A stretch of 64,000 bases of DNA from the NCBI RefSeq assembly GCF_000757485.1, contig NZ_JPYO01000027.1:62001-126000 (forward strand), written 5' to 3'. A program made the translations under genes and the position numbers. This stretch comes from Achromobacter sp. RTa (lineage in GTDB: Bacteria > Pseudomonadota > Gammaproteobacteria > Burkholderiales > Burkholderiaceae_B). Within the stretch, counting starts at the first letter, position 1. Each line of letters opens with the position of its first letter. The notes beneath the pieces were generated by a model. The model searched no databases, was not told the DNA's origin, and saw only the letters and a list, made by a program, of their open reading frames with translations. This document shows positions 18,241 through 28,157 of the stretch, one piece after another.

Positions 18241-19203
18241 TCAGACCGACTCCAGTTGTTTCAGTATTTTCACGCATGCCGGGGGCAGCTCGGCGGTAAG
18301 CGTCAGGGGCTCGCCCGTAAGGGGGTGGGCCAGGGTCAATTGGTGGGCATGCAGGAACATCCGGCCAAAACCCATGCGCGCGAAGTGCGCCCGCACCTCG
18401 TCATGGCCGTACTTGTCGTCGCCCACGATGGGAAAGCCGCTGGCGGCCAGGTGCACCCGGATCTGGTGGGTGCGGCCGGTGCGCAGCTCGGCGTCGACCA
18501 GACTGTAACCGCCGAAGCGGCGCTTGAGCGTGACGATGGTATGCGCCGACTGCCCGTCCGGATCCACCTTGACCCGGCGCTCTCCGGATTGCGTGGTCCA
18601 TTTGGACAGGCCCAGCTTGATGTGCTGGCGGTCGTTGACCCAATCGCCTTCCACCAGCGCCAGATAGTGCTTGTCCCCTTTTCCCTCGCGCAGCATGGCG
18701 TGCAGCGCCAGCAGCGCGCTGCGCTTCTTTGCCACCATCAGCAGGCCCGAGGTCTCCCGGTCCAGCCGGTGCACCAGTTCAAGGAACTTGGCGTTGGGCC
18801 GGGCGGCGCGCAGCTGCTCGATCACGCCGAAGGAGACGCCGCTGCCCCCGTGCACGGCCACGCCGGCGGGCTTGTCCACCACCAGCAGCGCGTCGTCTTC
18901 GAACACGATGGGGAACTCCGCCCCGGGCACCGGCCGGGGTGCGCCCGGATCGGGCAGCCGCAACGGCGGGATGCGCACGATATCGCCTTCGGCGATGCGA
19001 TAGTCGGCCGAGATACGTCCCTTGTTTACCCGCACCTCGCCGCCGCGGATGGCCTTGTAGATATGGGTTTTGGGGACGCCCTTGCACAGCCTGACAAGGT
19101 AGTTGTCCAGGCGCTGGCCGGCATGCTCGGCGCCCACCTCGACCATGCGGACGGCGGGAGCGGCTTTAGAGGGAGATGAAGGGGAGGAAGTTTCTTTGCG
19201 CAT
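18241..19203 (-). CDS. rluC: 23S rRNA pseudouridine synthase RluC
   Basis: Isomerises uridines (955, 2504 and 2580 in E. coli numbering) of 23S rRNA. An S4 RNA-binding domain (about residues 20-85, AGQRLDNYL and KTHIYKAIRGGEVRVN) precedes the RluA-type catalytic domain with the aspartate in HRLDRETSGLL and the conserved RTGRTHQIRVH. The ATG at 19203 gives 320 residues, close to the 319 of E. coli; ATG 19218 is also possible, and neither has a clear Shine-Dalgarno. It diverges from rne, as in E. coli. Confidence 0.92.
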   Translation of the reverse strand: MRKETSSPSSPSKAAPAVRMVEVGAEHAGQRLDNYLVRLCKGVPKTHIYKAIRGGEVRVNKGRISADYRIAEGDIVRIPPLRLPDPGAPRPVPGAEFPIVFEDDALLVVDKPAGVAVHGGSGVSFGVIEQLRAARPNAKFLELVHRLDRETSGLLMVAKKRSALLALHAMLREGKGDKHYLALVEGDWVNDRQHIKLGLSKWTTQSGERRVKVDPDGQSAHTIVTLKRRFGGYSLVDAELRTGRTHQIRVHLAASGFPIVGDDKYGHDEVRAHFARMGFGRMFLHAHQLTLAHPLTGEPLTLTAELPPACVKILKQLESV

Positions 19204-19223
19204 TGCGGAAAGCGACATATAAT
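19196..19223 (+). promoter_or_regulatory. Candidate promoter of rne
   Basis: TTGCGC (19196-19201) and a perfect TATAAT (19218-19223) are separated by 16 nt on the plus strand and overlap the 5' end of divergent rluC. Transcription from here would give a leader of about 500 nt before the rne start codon. On the minus strand the same bases offer TTATAT just ahead of the rluC ATG. Confidence 0.6.
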
Positions 19224-19731
19224 CGGGACAGCCTAAAGGGGCTGAACTAGCCGCCTGACGTAGAGATGCAACTGTACGCAACTCCGTCGAGCGCGTGGGC
19301 CGCCATTGTACTGCCTGCTCATTCAGTCCCTGGGTCTCTTGGTCGCCGGCGCAACCGCGCCCTGCCGGATAGTGGTGTGGCATTCATTTTGCCCGCTGTC
19401 CCAGCAGGTCCGTTGCATGCCGCAAGCGGCTCTGAAGCACTGCAAGAATCGTCGCATATATTTAAAGCACCAGCTGCGCGTGGGCAACCATTCCGACCGC
19501 AACTGCCGTTCACAGCAATCTTTCCGTCAAACCACATTCAGTGAAGCTGACCCTCCTGCTGACAGAACCCCGTGCCCCACGGCACGACGTGCCCGCCTGA
19601 CCCGCGGCGGATACGCCTGGGCGCCGCCCAGGTACGGTCCGCATTCTTTCTTGCCCGCTTCAGCCCGCAGCCCGAGTGACCCGAGGTCACGCGCCGATAT
19701 CGGCGCGTCATGACAACGGAGAACCCCTCTC
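19224..19731 (+). promoter_or_regulatory. Long untranslated leader of rne
   Basis: About 508 bp without a credible gene lies between the candidate rne promoter and the rne ATG. It contains AU-rich single-strand-like patches (for example ATATATTTAAAG near 19458) between GC-rich stretches able to fold. In E. coli the rne leader is 361 nt long and lets RNase E destabilise its own message; the same divergent rluC-rne layout and leader length here suggest conserved autoregulation. Short open frames inside it lack ribosome-binding sites and look non-coding. Confidence 0.55.
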
Positions 19732-22700
19732 ATGAAGCGCATGCTGTTCAATGCGACGCATCAGGAAGAATTACGCGTCGCTATCGTCGATGGGCAGAAA
19801 CTCATCGACCTCGACATCGAGACTGCCGGCCGCGAACAACGCAAAGGCAACATCTACAAAGGTGTCATCACCCGGATCGAACCCGGCCTCGAAGCTTGCT
19901 TCGTCAACTACGGTGAAGACCGTCACGGCTTCCTGCCCTTCAAGGAAGTGGCCCGCAGCTACTTCAAGGAAGGCGTGGACGTCCGCAGCGCCCGCATCCA
20001 GGACGCCCTGCGCGAAGGCCAGGAACTGATCGTCCAGGTCGAAAAGGAAGAACGCGGCAACAAGGGCGCCGCCCTGACCACGTTCATCTCGCTCGCCGGC
20101 CGCTACCTGGTCCTGATGCCCAACAACCCCCGCGGCGGCGGCGTTTCGCGCCGCGTCGAGGGCGAGGACCGCCAGGAACTGCGCGACACCATGGAGCAGC
20201 TCGATCTGCCCCAGGGCATGAGCATCATCGCCCGCACCGCCGGCATCGGCCGCAACGTCGAAGAGCTCCAGTGGGACTTGTCCTACCTGTTGCAGCTCTG
20301 GACGGCCATCGACGGCGCCGCGCGCGACAACTCCGCGCCCATCCTGATCTACCTGGAATCCAGCCTGGTCATCCGGGCCATCCGGGACTACTTCTCCCCC
20401 GAAATCGGCGAAATCCTCATCGATACCGACGAGATCGCCGACCAGGCCACCGCCTTCATGAGCGTGGTGATGCCTGACAACGTCCAGCGCGTCAAACGCT
20501 ACCGCGACGACATCCCCCTCTTCTCCCGCTTCCAGATCGAACACCAGATCGAAACGGCGTACTCGCGCACGGTGCAGCTGCCTTCGGGCGGCGCCATCGT
20601 GATCGACCACACCGAAGCGCTGGTGTCCGTGGACGTCAACTCGGCCCGCTCCACGCGCGGCGCCGACATCGAGGAAACCGCGCTGCGCACCAACTCGGAA
20701 GCGGCGGACGAAGTGGCCCGCCAGCTGCGCCTGCGCGACCTGGGCGGCCTGATCGTCATCGACTTCATCGACATGGAGGACAGCAAGAACCAGCGCGCCG
20801 TCGAACAGCGCCTGCGCGATGCCCTCCATTTCGACCGCGCCCGCGTCCAGATGGGCAAGATTTCGCGTTTCGGCCTGATGGAGCTGTCGCGCCAGCGCCT
20901 GCGCCCCGCCCTGAATGAAGGCTCGCACATCACGTGCCCGCGCTGCAACGGCACCGGCGTGATCCGCGACGCCGAGTCCAGCGCGCTGCACGTCCTGCGC
21001 CTGCTCCAGGAAGAGGCGATGAAGGAAAACACCGCCGCCGTGCATGCCCAGGTGCCGGTCGACGTCGCCACCTACCTGCTGAACGAAAAGCGCGCCGACA
21101 TCACCAAGATGGAAGCCCGCCTGAAGGTCAACCTGCTGCTGATCCCCAACAAGCACCTGGAGACCCCGCACCACCACATCGAGCGCCTGCGCCACGACGA
21201 TCCCCGCCTGGAAGAACTGAAGACCAGCTTCGAACTGGTCGAGGCTCCCGCCACGGACGCTCCCTGGCAGCCGCGCGAGCACGAGGTCAAGTCCCGTCCG
21301 GAAGCGCTGGTCAAGGGCATCACCCCCTCGCAACCCGCCCCCGTTTCGACGCCGGCTCCCGCAGCCGCCGCAGCGCCCGTCCCGGCAGCCTCCGGCGGCT
21401 TGGGCGGCCTGTTCAAGCGCCTGGTCGGCTGGCTGACCGGCAGCCCCGAAACGGCCAAGCCCGCCCCCGCCGCCCAGGAAGACAGCGCCAAGCGCGCCAC
21501 GTCCGGCCGCGGCAAGGGCCGCGCAGGCCATGACGGCCAGGAACGCCGTGGCGAGCGCCACGGTTCGGACCGCAACCGCAACCGCCGCGGCGAATCGCGC
21601 GGCGAAGGCGCGGAAGGCAGCGAAAGCGGCCGCCATCACGTGCGCGGCGGCCGTCGCGCCGAAGGCGAACGCCAGGAACGCGGCGAGCGCCACAACCGCA
21701 ACGAAGCCCGCAGCGAGCGCGACACCCAGGCCACCCAGTCGGCCCTGGCGTCCAACCGCCCCGAGCAAGCCGAGCAATCCGCCGGGGAAGACACCGGCGC
21801 TGGCCGCAACCGCCGCCGCGGCCGTGGCCGCAACCGCCGCGAAGAGGGCCAGTCCGATGCGCCGATGAGCGTGCAGGAAAGCATGGTCGCCGCGCTGGCC
21901 CAGACGGTCGCCACCGCCCTGCCCGACGCCGCCCAGCCCACCTCGGAAGCCCCCCAGGAAGCCGCTGACGCCATCGAGCAGACCGCGGATGCCGTTCCGG
22001 GCGCCGAAGGCGCGGAAAACGCCGCCGATCCGGAACGCAAGCGCCGCCGCCGCCGCAGCCGCCGCGGCCGCCGCAGCCAGGAAGAAGGCAGCCTGGCCGC
22101 TGGCGACGAGCAGCTCGAGGAAAGTGCCGACGAGGAAGCCGGCGAGCAGCAGGAAGCCACGGCAGCCCAGCCCGCAGAAGCGCCCGCGCAGGCTGAGCAC
22201 GCGAGCCCCATCCAGCCGGCAGACGCCGCGCCGGCCCCGGTCGAGCAGGCCGAAGCTGCTCCGGTCGAAGCCCCGCGGGCACAACAGGCCGAAGCCGAGC
22301 CCGTGCAGGCGCAGGCCGCCGAAGAGCCCGCCGCCGAAGCCGAGCAGCCCGCTCCCGCCGTCGAGGCGACGCAGCCGGTCGTCGTGCAGCCCGCCAGCGA
22401 AGTCTCCGCGCCTGTGGCTCCCGCCGCCCCCGTGGAAGCTGCCGCAGTCGAACCCGTGGCTACGCCTCCCGTCGCGCCGGCCCAGCCGGAAGCTCCCGCC
22501 CCAGCCGCAGCGCCTGCCCCGGCCCCCACCGAACCGGCTCCGGTCAGCGCGCAGCAGCCTATCGTGGTGCCCGCCGCCGCCCCGTCGGCCAAGGCCCAGG
22601 CCCTGCACGACGTGGTGAACGCCGCCGGCCTGCAGTGGGTCGAAACCGATCCGGACCGCCACGCCCAGACGCAGTTGCGCATCGCCGCCTCGCACAAGCC

Positions 22701-22779
22701 GGCCCGTCTGGGCCGCGAGCGCAAGCCGGTCGCGCCGGTCTCCAACGAACCCCTGGTTCAGGTCGAGACGCGCCACTAA
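19732..22779 (+). CDS. rne: Ribonuclease E
   Basis: Essential endoribonuclease of mRNA decay and rRNA/tRNA processing, scaffold of the degradosome. The 1015-residue protein has an N-terminal S1 RNA-binding domain (about residues 37-120), 5'-sensor and DNase I-like catalytic domain with magnesium ligands Asp301 (SVDVNS) and Asp344 (VIDFIDMED), and the Zn-link Cys402-Cys405 (CPRCNGTG). All are shifted by two from E. coli. Residues beyond about 520 are low-complexity: a Pro/Ala patch, a short helix (GLFKRLVGWL) that could bind membrane, Arg-rich blocks for RNA binding (NRRRGRGRNRR, RKRRRRRSRRGRRS) and an Ala/Pro/Glu/Val tail. A perfect terminator follows. Confidence 0.96.
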   Translation: MKRMLFNATHQEELRVAIVDGQKLIDLDIETAGREQRKGNIYKGVITRIEPGLEACFVNYGEDRHGFLPFKEVARSYFKEGVDVRSARIQDALREGQELIVQVEKEERGNKGAALTTFISLAGRYLVLMPNNPRGGGVSRRVEGEDRQELRDTMEQLDLPQGMSIIARTAGIGRNVEELQWDLSYLLQLWTAIDGAARDNSAPILIYLESSLVIRAIRDYFSPEIGEILIDTDEIADQATAFMSVVMPDNVQRVKRYRDDIPLFSRFQIEHQIETAYSRTVQLPSGGAIVIDHTEALVSVDVNSARSTRGADIEETALRTNSEAADEVARQLRLRDLGGLIVIDFIDMEDSKNQRAVEQRLRDALHFDRARVQMGKISRFGLMELSRQRLRPALNEGSHITCPRCNGTGVIRDAESSALHVLRLLQEEAMKENTAAVHAQVPVDVATYLLNEKRADITKMEARLKVNLLLIPNKHLETPHHHIERLRHDDPRLEELKTSFELVEAPATDAPWQPREHEVKSRPEALVKGITPSQPAPVSTPAPAAAAAPVPAASGGLGGLFKRLVGWLTGSPETAKPAPAAQEDSAKRATSGRGKGRAGHDGQERRGERHGSDRNRNRRGESRGEGAEGSESGRHHVRGGRRAEGERQERGERHNRNEARSERDTQATQSALASNRPEQAEQSAGEDTGAGRNRRRGRGRNRREEGQSDAPMSVQESMVAALAQTVATALPDAAQPTSEAPQEAADAIEQTADAVPGAEGAENAADPERKRRRRRSRRGRRSQEEGSLAAGDEQLEESADEEAGEQQEATAAQPAEAPAQAEHASPIQPADAAPAPVEQAEAAPVEAPRAQQAEAEPVQAQAAEEPAAEAEQPAPAVEATQPVVVQPASEVSAPVAPAAPVEAAAVEPVATPPVAPAQPEAPAPAAAPAPAPTEPAPVSAQQPIVVPAAAPSAKAQALHDVVNAAGLQWVETDPDRHAQTQLRIAASHKPARLGRERKPVAPVSNEPLVQVETRH

Positions 22780-22801
22780 GCCGGCCCCAGGCCGCACAAG
22801 A

Positions 22802-22828
22802 AGCCCCCGCCATGCGGGGGCTTTTTTT
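22802..22828 (+). terminator. Rho-independent terminator of rne
   Basis: AGCCCCCGC and GCGGGGGCT form a perfect 9-bp stem around the loop CAT and run straight into a T tract. It starts 22 bp after the rne stop codon. Textbook intrinsic terminator. Confidence 0.93.
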
Positions 22829-22888
22829 CGCTGCCGGAAAAGCGGTGGAGGAGATTTGCAGCCAGAGCCCGCCCTGCGGCCCGGTAAC

Positions 22889-22917
22889 AAAAAAAGCCCT
22901 CGGTCTCGAGGGCTTTT
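22889..22917 (-). terminator. Bidirectional intrinsic terminator downstream of pagL
   Basis: AAAAGCCCTCG (22892-22902) and CGAGGGCTTTT (22907-22917) form an 11-bp stem with a 4-nt loop. On the minus strand seven T residues follow, terminating pagL; on the plus strand four T residues follow, giving rne a second stop. Confidence 0.9.
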
Positions 22918-22936
22918 CAATTTGGACTGCGGGTAT

Positions 22937-23485
22937 TCAGAACTGGTAGGTGTAGGTAAGCTGCACCACGTCCAGGCCGGGATTGGGACGCTTGATGCTG
23001 GCGTTCGAGAAGTGCGAATAACGCAGCCCGATACGGTTGTTCGGCGTCACCAGGAAGCCCAGGCCGATGTGATCGCCGAACTGGAAGGCCGTGCTGATGT
23101 TCTCGTCGGCGAAGCGCGTGCTGGAGAAGAGCGTGGCGCCGATGCCGGCCTCGATGTAGAAGCGTTCGCCCGTCCACCAGCGGAACATGGGGATGGCGCT
23201 GAATTGCCAGACGTGCCCGGGCGAGCGCGAACCGTTCGCCTGCCAGTACGAAGCGCCGAATTCCGGGGTCAGGTCCAGCCGGCCCCAGTTGCCGCCGAAA
23301 TGGTGGGTCCAGACCGAAGGCGTTTCGTAGTTCAGCGTCAGGCGCTGGTAGTGGTCTCCAATGCCGTAGTGCAGGCTCACGCCGCCTTGGGTGCCATCGG
23401 ACGACTGGGCGCTTGCGAGCGTGGCGGTTGCGGCCAGGGCCAGCCCGGCAAGGCGTGTAAGCATTTTCTTCTTGGTCGACTGCAT
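22937..23485 (-). CDS. pagL: Lipid A 3-O-deacylase PagL
   Basis: Outer-membrane beta-barrel enzyme that removes the 3-O-linked acyl chain of lipid A and so tunes endotoxin recognition and antibiotic resistance. The 182-residue product has a signal peptide (about residues 1-27, ATLASAQ) and the PagL signature RYSHFSNASIKRPNPG, with the catalytic His and Ser, followed by a terminal beta strand ending in Phe (QLTYTYQF), typical of outer-membrane insertion. ATG at 23485 has GGAG 8 nt upstream. It is monocistronic, with its own terminator. Confidence 0.9.
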   Translation of the reverse strand: MQSTKKKMLTRLAGLALAATATLASAQSSDGTQGGVSLHYGIGDHYQRLTLNYETPSVWTHHFGGNWGRLDLTPEFGASYWQANGSRSPGHVWQFSAIPMFRWWTGERFYIEAGIGATLFSSTRFADENISTAFQFGDHIGLGFLVTPNNRIGLRYSHFSNASIKRPNPGLDVVQLTYTYQF

Positions 23486-23749
23486 TGGAATTACTCCGTA
23501 GATTTCAACTCTAGATCGCAACATAGCAAAATACGGGCCACGCGACTTGATTTGTGTCGCACGCAGGCAACATCACGGATGGAAAACACTGTTCCGTAAA
23601 ACAGCCGCCACAAACCCGCCAGGCATGCCGGGGGTACTGCGCGCGCCCCCACGAAAATGCCGCCGGAGGGCTCGGCCCGCCGACGGCATTTTGCTACTGC
23701 CAGCCCCCGCCGCCTAGTGGCGATTGGTCCGGGAATCGGAAGGGATTCG
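23486..23749. other. Intergenic region between pagL and accD
   Basis: 264 bp without a gene. The part near pagL is AT-rich and should hold its promoter, but no clear -35/-10 pair can be named. The part near accD holds the accD terminator described separately. Confidence 0.5.
23654..23692 (-). terminator. Probable terminator downstream of accD
   Basis: AAAATGCCG (23654-23662) and CGGCATTTT (23684-23692) pair, with further GC pairing inside the arms. On the minus strand four T residues end the structure. It lies 58 bp beyond the accD stop, the end of the trpB-trpA-accD transcript. Confidence 0.65.
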
Positions 23750-24625
23750 TCAGGCCGTGACCACGTCCGCCGGCTGGTTGGTCAGCAAGGCCAGCAGGCG
23801 GGCGATCTCCTCGCGCAGCTGGCGGCGGTCCACCACCATGTCGATCGCTCCCTTCTGCAGCAGGAACTCGGCGCGCTGGAAGCCTTCCGGCAGTTTTTCG
23901 CGCACGGTCTGCTCGATCACGCGCGGGCCGGCGAAGCCGATCAGCGCCTTGGGTTCGGCGATGACCACATCGCCCATGAAGGCGAAGCTGGCCGACACGC
24001 CGCCCATGGTGGGATCGGTCAGCACGCTGATGAACGGCAGGCCGGCCGCCGAGAGGCGGGTCAACATGGCGTTCGTCTTGGCCATCTGCATCAGCGACAG
24101 CAGGCTTTCCTGCATGCGCGCGCCGCCCGAGGCGGCCACGCAGATGAAGGAAGTCTTGTTGTCCAGGGCGGCCTGGGCGCCGCGCGCGAAGCGCTCGCCG
24201 ACCACCGAGCCCATGGAGCCGCCCATGAATTCGAACTCGAAGCAGGCCAGCGTCGCCGGCACGCCGCGGATCGAGCCGCTCATGACCACCAGGGCGTCGG
24301 TTTCGCCGGTCTGCTTGACCGCTTCCTGGAGGCGCTCGGGATACTTGCGCGTGTCCTTGAACTTCAGGGAGTCGACCGAGCGCGTGGTCTGGCCGATTTC
24401 AACGCGGCCTTCCATGTCGAGCAGCGAATCGATGCGGGCGCGGGCGCCGATGCGCATGTGATGGTCGCACTTGGGGCAGACATGCAGGTTGGCGGCCAGG
24501 TCTTCGCTGTACAGCACCGATTCGCACGACGGGCATTTCACCCATAGGCCTTCGGGAACGCGGCGGGCGCCGCTGTCGCTGGTTTTGTTGATGCGAGGAG
24601 GCAGGAGTTTTTCGATCCAGCTCAT
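23750..24625 (-). CDS. accD: Acetyl-CoA carboxylase carboxyltransferase subunit beta
   Basis: Beta subunit of the carboxyltransferase that transfers CO2 from biotin to acetyl-CoA, making malonyl-CoA. The 291-residue protein has an N-terminal four-cysteine zinc finger (VKCPSCES ... HVCPKCDHH) and a crotonase-fold domain with the conserved [15 protein letters not shown] segment. It follows trpA by 35 bp in the common betaproteobacterial order trpB-trpA-accD, usually followed by folC outside this arrangement; here pagL on the same strand comes next after a terminator. Confidence 0.96.
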   Translation of the reverse strand: MSWIEKLLPPRINKTSDSGARRVPEGLWVKCPSCESVLYSEDLAANLHVCPKCDHHMRIGARARIDSLLDMEGRVEIGQTTRSVDSLKFKDTRKYPERLQEAVKQTGETDALVVMSGSIRGVPATLACFEFEFMGGSMGSVVGERFARGAQAALDNKTSFICVAASGGARMQESLLSLMQMAKTNAMLTRLSAAGLPFISVLTDPTMGGVSASFAFMGDVVIAEPKALIGFAGPRVIEQTVREKLPEGFQRAEFLLQKGAIDMVVDRRQLREEIARLLALLTNQPADVVTA

Positions 24626-24660
24626 TGTTTTTTCATCCCGTATGAGGTCGCGCCCGCCAT

Positions 24661-25524
24661 TCAGGCCGACGCGTTTTCTCGTTTCACTAGATCCAGCGCC
24701 TGCCGGATGGTGCGCAGCCAGCCGCTGGCGGCGGCGACTGCGGCATCGGTTTTCTGGGCAGCGGGGACATCCGTCACCGCCTGCTCCATGGTTTCAATCA
24801 GTTTGCTGCCGATGACGACCGCGTCGGCCGCGCGCGCCACGCGCTGGGCGCTCTCGGCGTCGCGGATGCCGAAGCCGACGCCGACCGGAATGTCGCGCAC
24901 GTGGCGGCGGATCACGGCCACGCGCTCGGCCACGTCATCGGTGTTCAGCGAGCCCGAGCCCGTCACGCCCTTGAGCGACACGTAATACACGTAGCCGCGG
25001 GCGACCCCGGCAACCGCCTTGATGCGTTCTTCCGTGGAAGTGGGAGCTAGCAGGAAAATGGGGGCAATGCCGTGCTCGCCCAGCGTCGCGGCGAATTCGA
25101 CGACTTCTTCGGGTGGATAGTCCACCACCAGCACGCCGTCCACGCCCGCCTTCTCGGCGTCGCGCGCGAACTGGTCCTGGCCCATGCGTTCGATCGGATT
25201 GGCGTATCCCATCAGCACCACCGGCGTGGCGGTGTCGCGCTGACGGAACTCGGCCACCATTTCCAGCACGCGGGCCAGGCCCACGCCCTGCGCGATGGCG
25301 CGTTCGGCGGCCCGCTGGATGACGGGGCCATCGGCCATAGGGTCGGAAAACGGCACGCCGAGCTCGATGACGTCGGCGCCGGCCTCGACCAGCGCATGCA
25401 TCAGGGGAACGGTGGTCGCGGGCGAGGGATCGCCCGCGGCGATGTAGGGAATCAGCGCCGCGGCGCGGCCGGATTCGGCGGTGCGCGCGAAAGCGGCGGC
25501 GATGCGGTCGATGCGAGTTGCCAT
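24661..25524 (-). CDS. trpA: Tryptophan synthase alpha chain
   Basis: Cleaves indole-3-glycerol phosphate to indole and glyceraldehyde-3-phosphate. The 287-residue TIM barrel has catalytic Glu54 and Asp65 in [14 protein letters not shown] and the phosphate loop GFGIRDAES. The ATG at 25524 ([12 protein letters not shown]) lies 10 nt after the trpB stop; the longer open frame that begins inside trpB has no family similarity. Forms a complex with TrpB. Confidence 0.96.
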   Translation of the reverse strand: MATRIDRIAAAFARTAESGRAAALIPYIAAGDPSPATTVPLMHALVEAGADVIELGVPFSDPMADGPVIQRAAERAIAQGVGLARVLEMVAEFRQRDTATPVVLMGYANPIERMGQDQFARDAEKAGVDGVLVVDYPPEEVVEFAATLGEHGIAPIFLLAPTSTEERIKAVAGVARGYVYYVSLKGVTGSGSLNTDDVAERVAVIRRHVRDIPVGVGFGIRDAESAQRVARAADAVVIGSKLIETMEQAVTDVPAAQKTDAAVAAASGWLRTIRQALDLVKRENASA

Positions 25525-25534
25525 GGTCAGGCCC

Positions 25535-26734
<1,200 letters not shown>

Positions 26735-26870
26735 CAAGCATCTCCCCCGGCATCGCGGCAGGCCTCTGCCGTCCGCAAATCCGGTTTGCAACCCAGCATT
26801 TTACCTGACGCCGGCCACGGCCGGGCACGGGCGCGGGCGCGCACCCGCCCCGGAAACGGCTGAAGCGGCG

Positions 26871-28022
26871 TCAGAGCGACTGCCCGAGGCGGCGCAGGAA
26901 GGTCTCGCACGAGGCCAGCTGGTCCAGCGCGACGTATTCGTCCGGCTTGTGGGCCTGTTCGATGGAACCAGGGCCGCAGACGACCGTGGGGATGCCGATG
27001 CCCTGGAACAGGCCGGCCTCGGTGCCGTACGCCACCTTGCGGGTCGTGCGGTCCTCGGTCAGCGCGCGCACCAGTTGAGTGATGGCGGCTTCCTCGGAAG
27101 CTTCCAGCGCCGGCGCCGCCGCCCCAGTTTCGATCTCGATGCTGGCGCCGTCGAATTCGGCCTTCATGCGCGGCAAGAGCTCTTCGCGCACGTATTTCTC
27201 GACTTCGGCCTGGATCGCGTCGGGCTGCATGCCCGGCAGGTTGCGGAATTCATAGCTGAATTCGCAGGATTCCGGAATGGTGTTGACCGCGATGCCGCCG
27301 TGGATCTGGTTGGTGGTCATCGTGGAGAACGGGACGTCGTAGAACTGGTCGTACGGGCCCTGGGCCTTGAAGCTGTCCGCCAGGTCGCGGATGCGGCAGA
27401 TCAGGCGGGCCGCGTACTCGATGGCATTGCAGCCGCGCGGCGTCAGCGACGAGTGCGCCGCCTTGCCATGCACCTTGCAGCGGAACAGGTTGATGCCCTT
27501 GTGCGCGACCACCACCTGCATGCCCGTGGGCTCGCCCACCACGCAGCCTTCCGGCCGGATGCCGCGGTCGTGCAGGTCGGCCAGCATGTAGGGCGCGCCG
27601 GCGCAGCCCACTTCCTCGTCATAGGAGAACGCCAGGTGGATCGGCTTCTTGCGGGGCATGGCCAGGAATTCCGGCACCATCGCGAGCGAGCCGGCGATGA
27701 AGCCCTTCATGTCGCAGCTTCCCCGGCCGTAGAGCAGGCCGTCCTTTTCGACGAGCTTGAACGGGTCCGTGCTCCAGTCCTGGCCGTCCACGGGCACCAC
27801 GTCGGTATGGCCCGACAGGACGATACCGCCCTGCAGGCCGCCGTCTTGCGCCGGCAGCGTGGCGAACAGATTGGCCTTGGTGCGCTCCGGATTGTGCGCC
27901 AGCCATGCGTCGACGCCCTGGCCCTTGAGCCAATCGCGGACGGTTTCGATCAGGGCAAGATTGGAATTGCGGCTGGTGGTGTCGAAACCAACCAGCGTTT
28001 CCAGCCAGGTGCGCGCGTTCAT
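26871..28022 (-). CDS. argE: Acetylornithine deacetylase (M20 peptidase family)
   Basis: Zinc-dependent deacylase that releases ornithine from N-acetylornithine in arginine synthesis. The 383-residue protein has metal ligands His72 (SGHTDVVPVD), Asp104 (GRGSCDMKGF), Glu136/137 (YDEEVGC) and the late His (QAHKPDEY), with the M20 dimerisation domain between. ATG at 28022 starts MNARTWLETLVGFDTTSR; the much longer open frame upstream reads antisense to the divergent transporter and was rejected. No other arg genes are nearby, so a broader N-acyl amino acid deacylase role is possible. Confidence 0.88.
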   Translation of the reverse strand: MNARTWLETLVGFDTTSRNSNLALIETVRDWLKGQGVDAWLAHNPERTKANLFATLPAQDGGLQGGIVLSGHTDVVPVDGQDWSTDPFKLVEKDGLLYGRGSCDMKGFIAGSLAMVPEFLAMPRKKPIHLAFSYDEEVGCAGAPYMLADLHDRGIRPEGCVVGEPTGMQVVVAHKGINLFRCKVHGKAAHSSLTPRGCNAIEYAARLICRIRDLADSFKAQGPYDQFYDVPFSTMTTNQIHGGIAVNTIPESCEFSYEFRNLPGMQPDAIQAEVEKYVREELLPRMKAEFDGASIEIETGAAAPALEASEEAAITQLVRALTEDRTTRKVAYGTEAGLFQGIGIPTVVCGPGSIEQAHKPDEYVALDQLASCETFLRRLGQSL

Positions 28023-28157
28023 GTCACTACTCTCTTGGGGAAAAAGAGAAGTGTAAAGCCAGGCGGCGTCCGCGTCTCGGACGGCCGGACAGGCGTCCGG
28101 TCCGGCGAAGCGCCTAGAATGTCGGCCGAATCGAGCAAACACCCCCAAGGAGAAACC

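Noticed and set aside
19266..19544. Small protein gene in the rne leader
   Set aside because: No ribosome-binding site and atypical codon use; the region is better explained as an untranslated leader.
19771..22920. 1049-codon minus-strand open frame
   Set aside because: Antisense to rne, with Gly/Ala/Leu-rich composition that mirrors the Arg/Ala/Pro codons of RNase E; no ribosome-binding site or motif.
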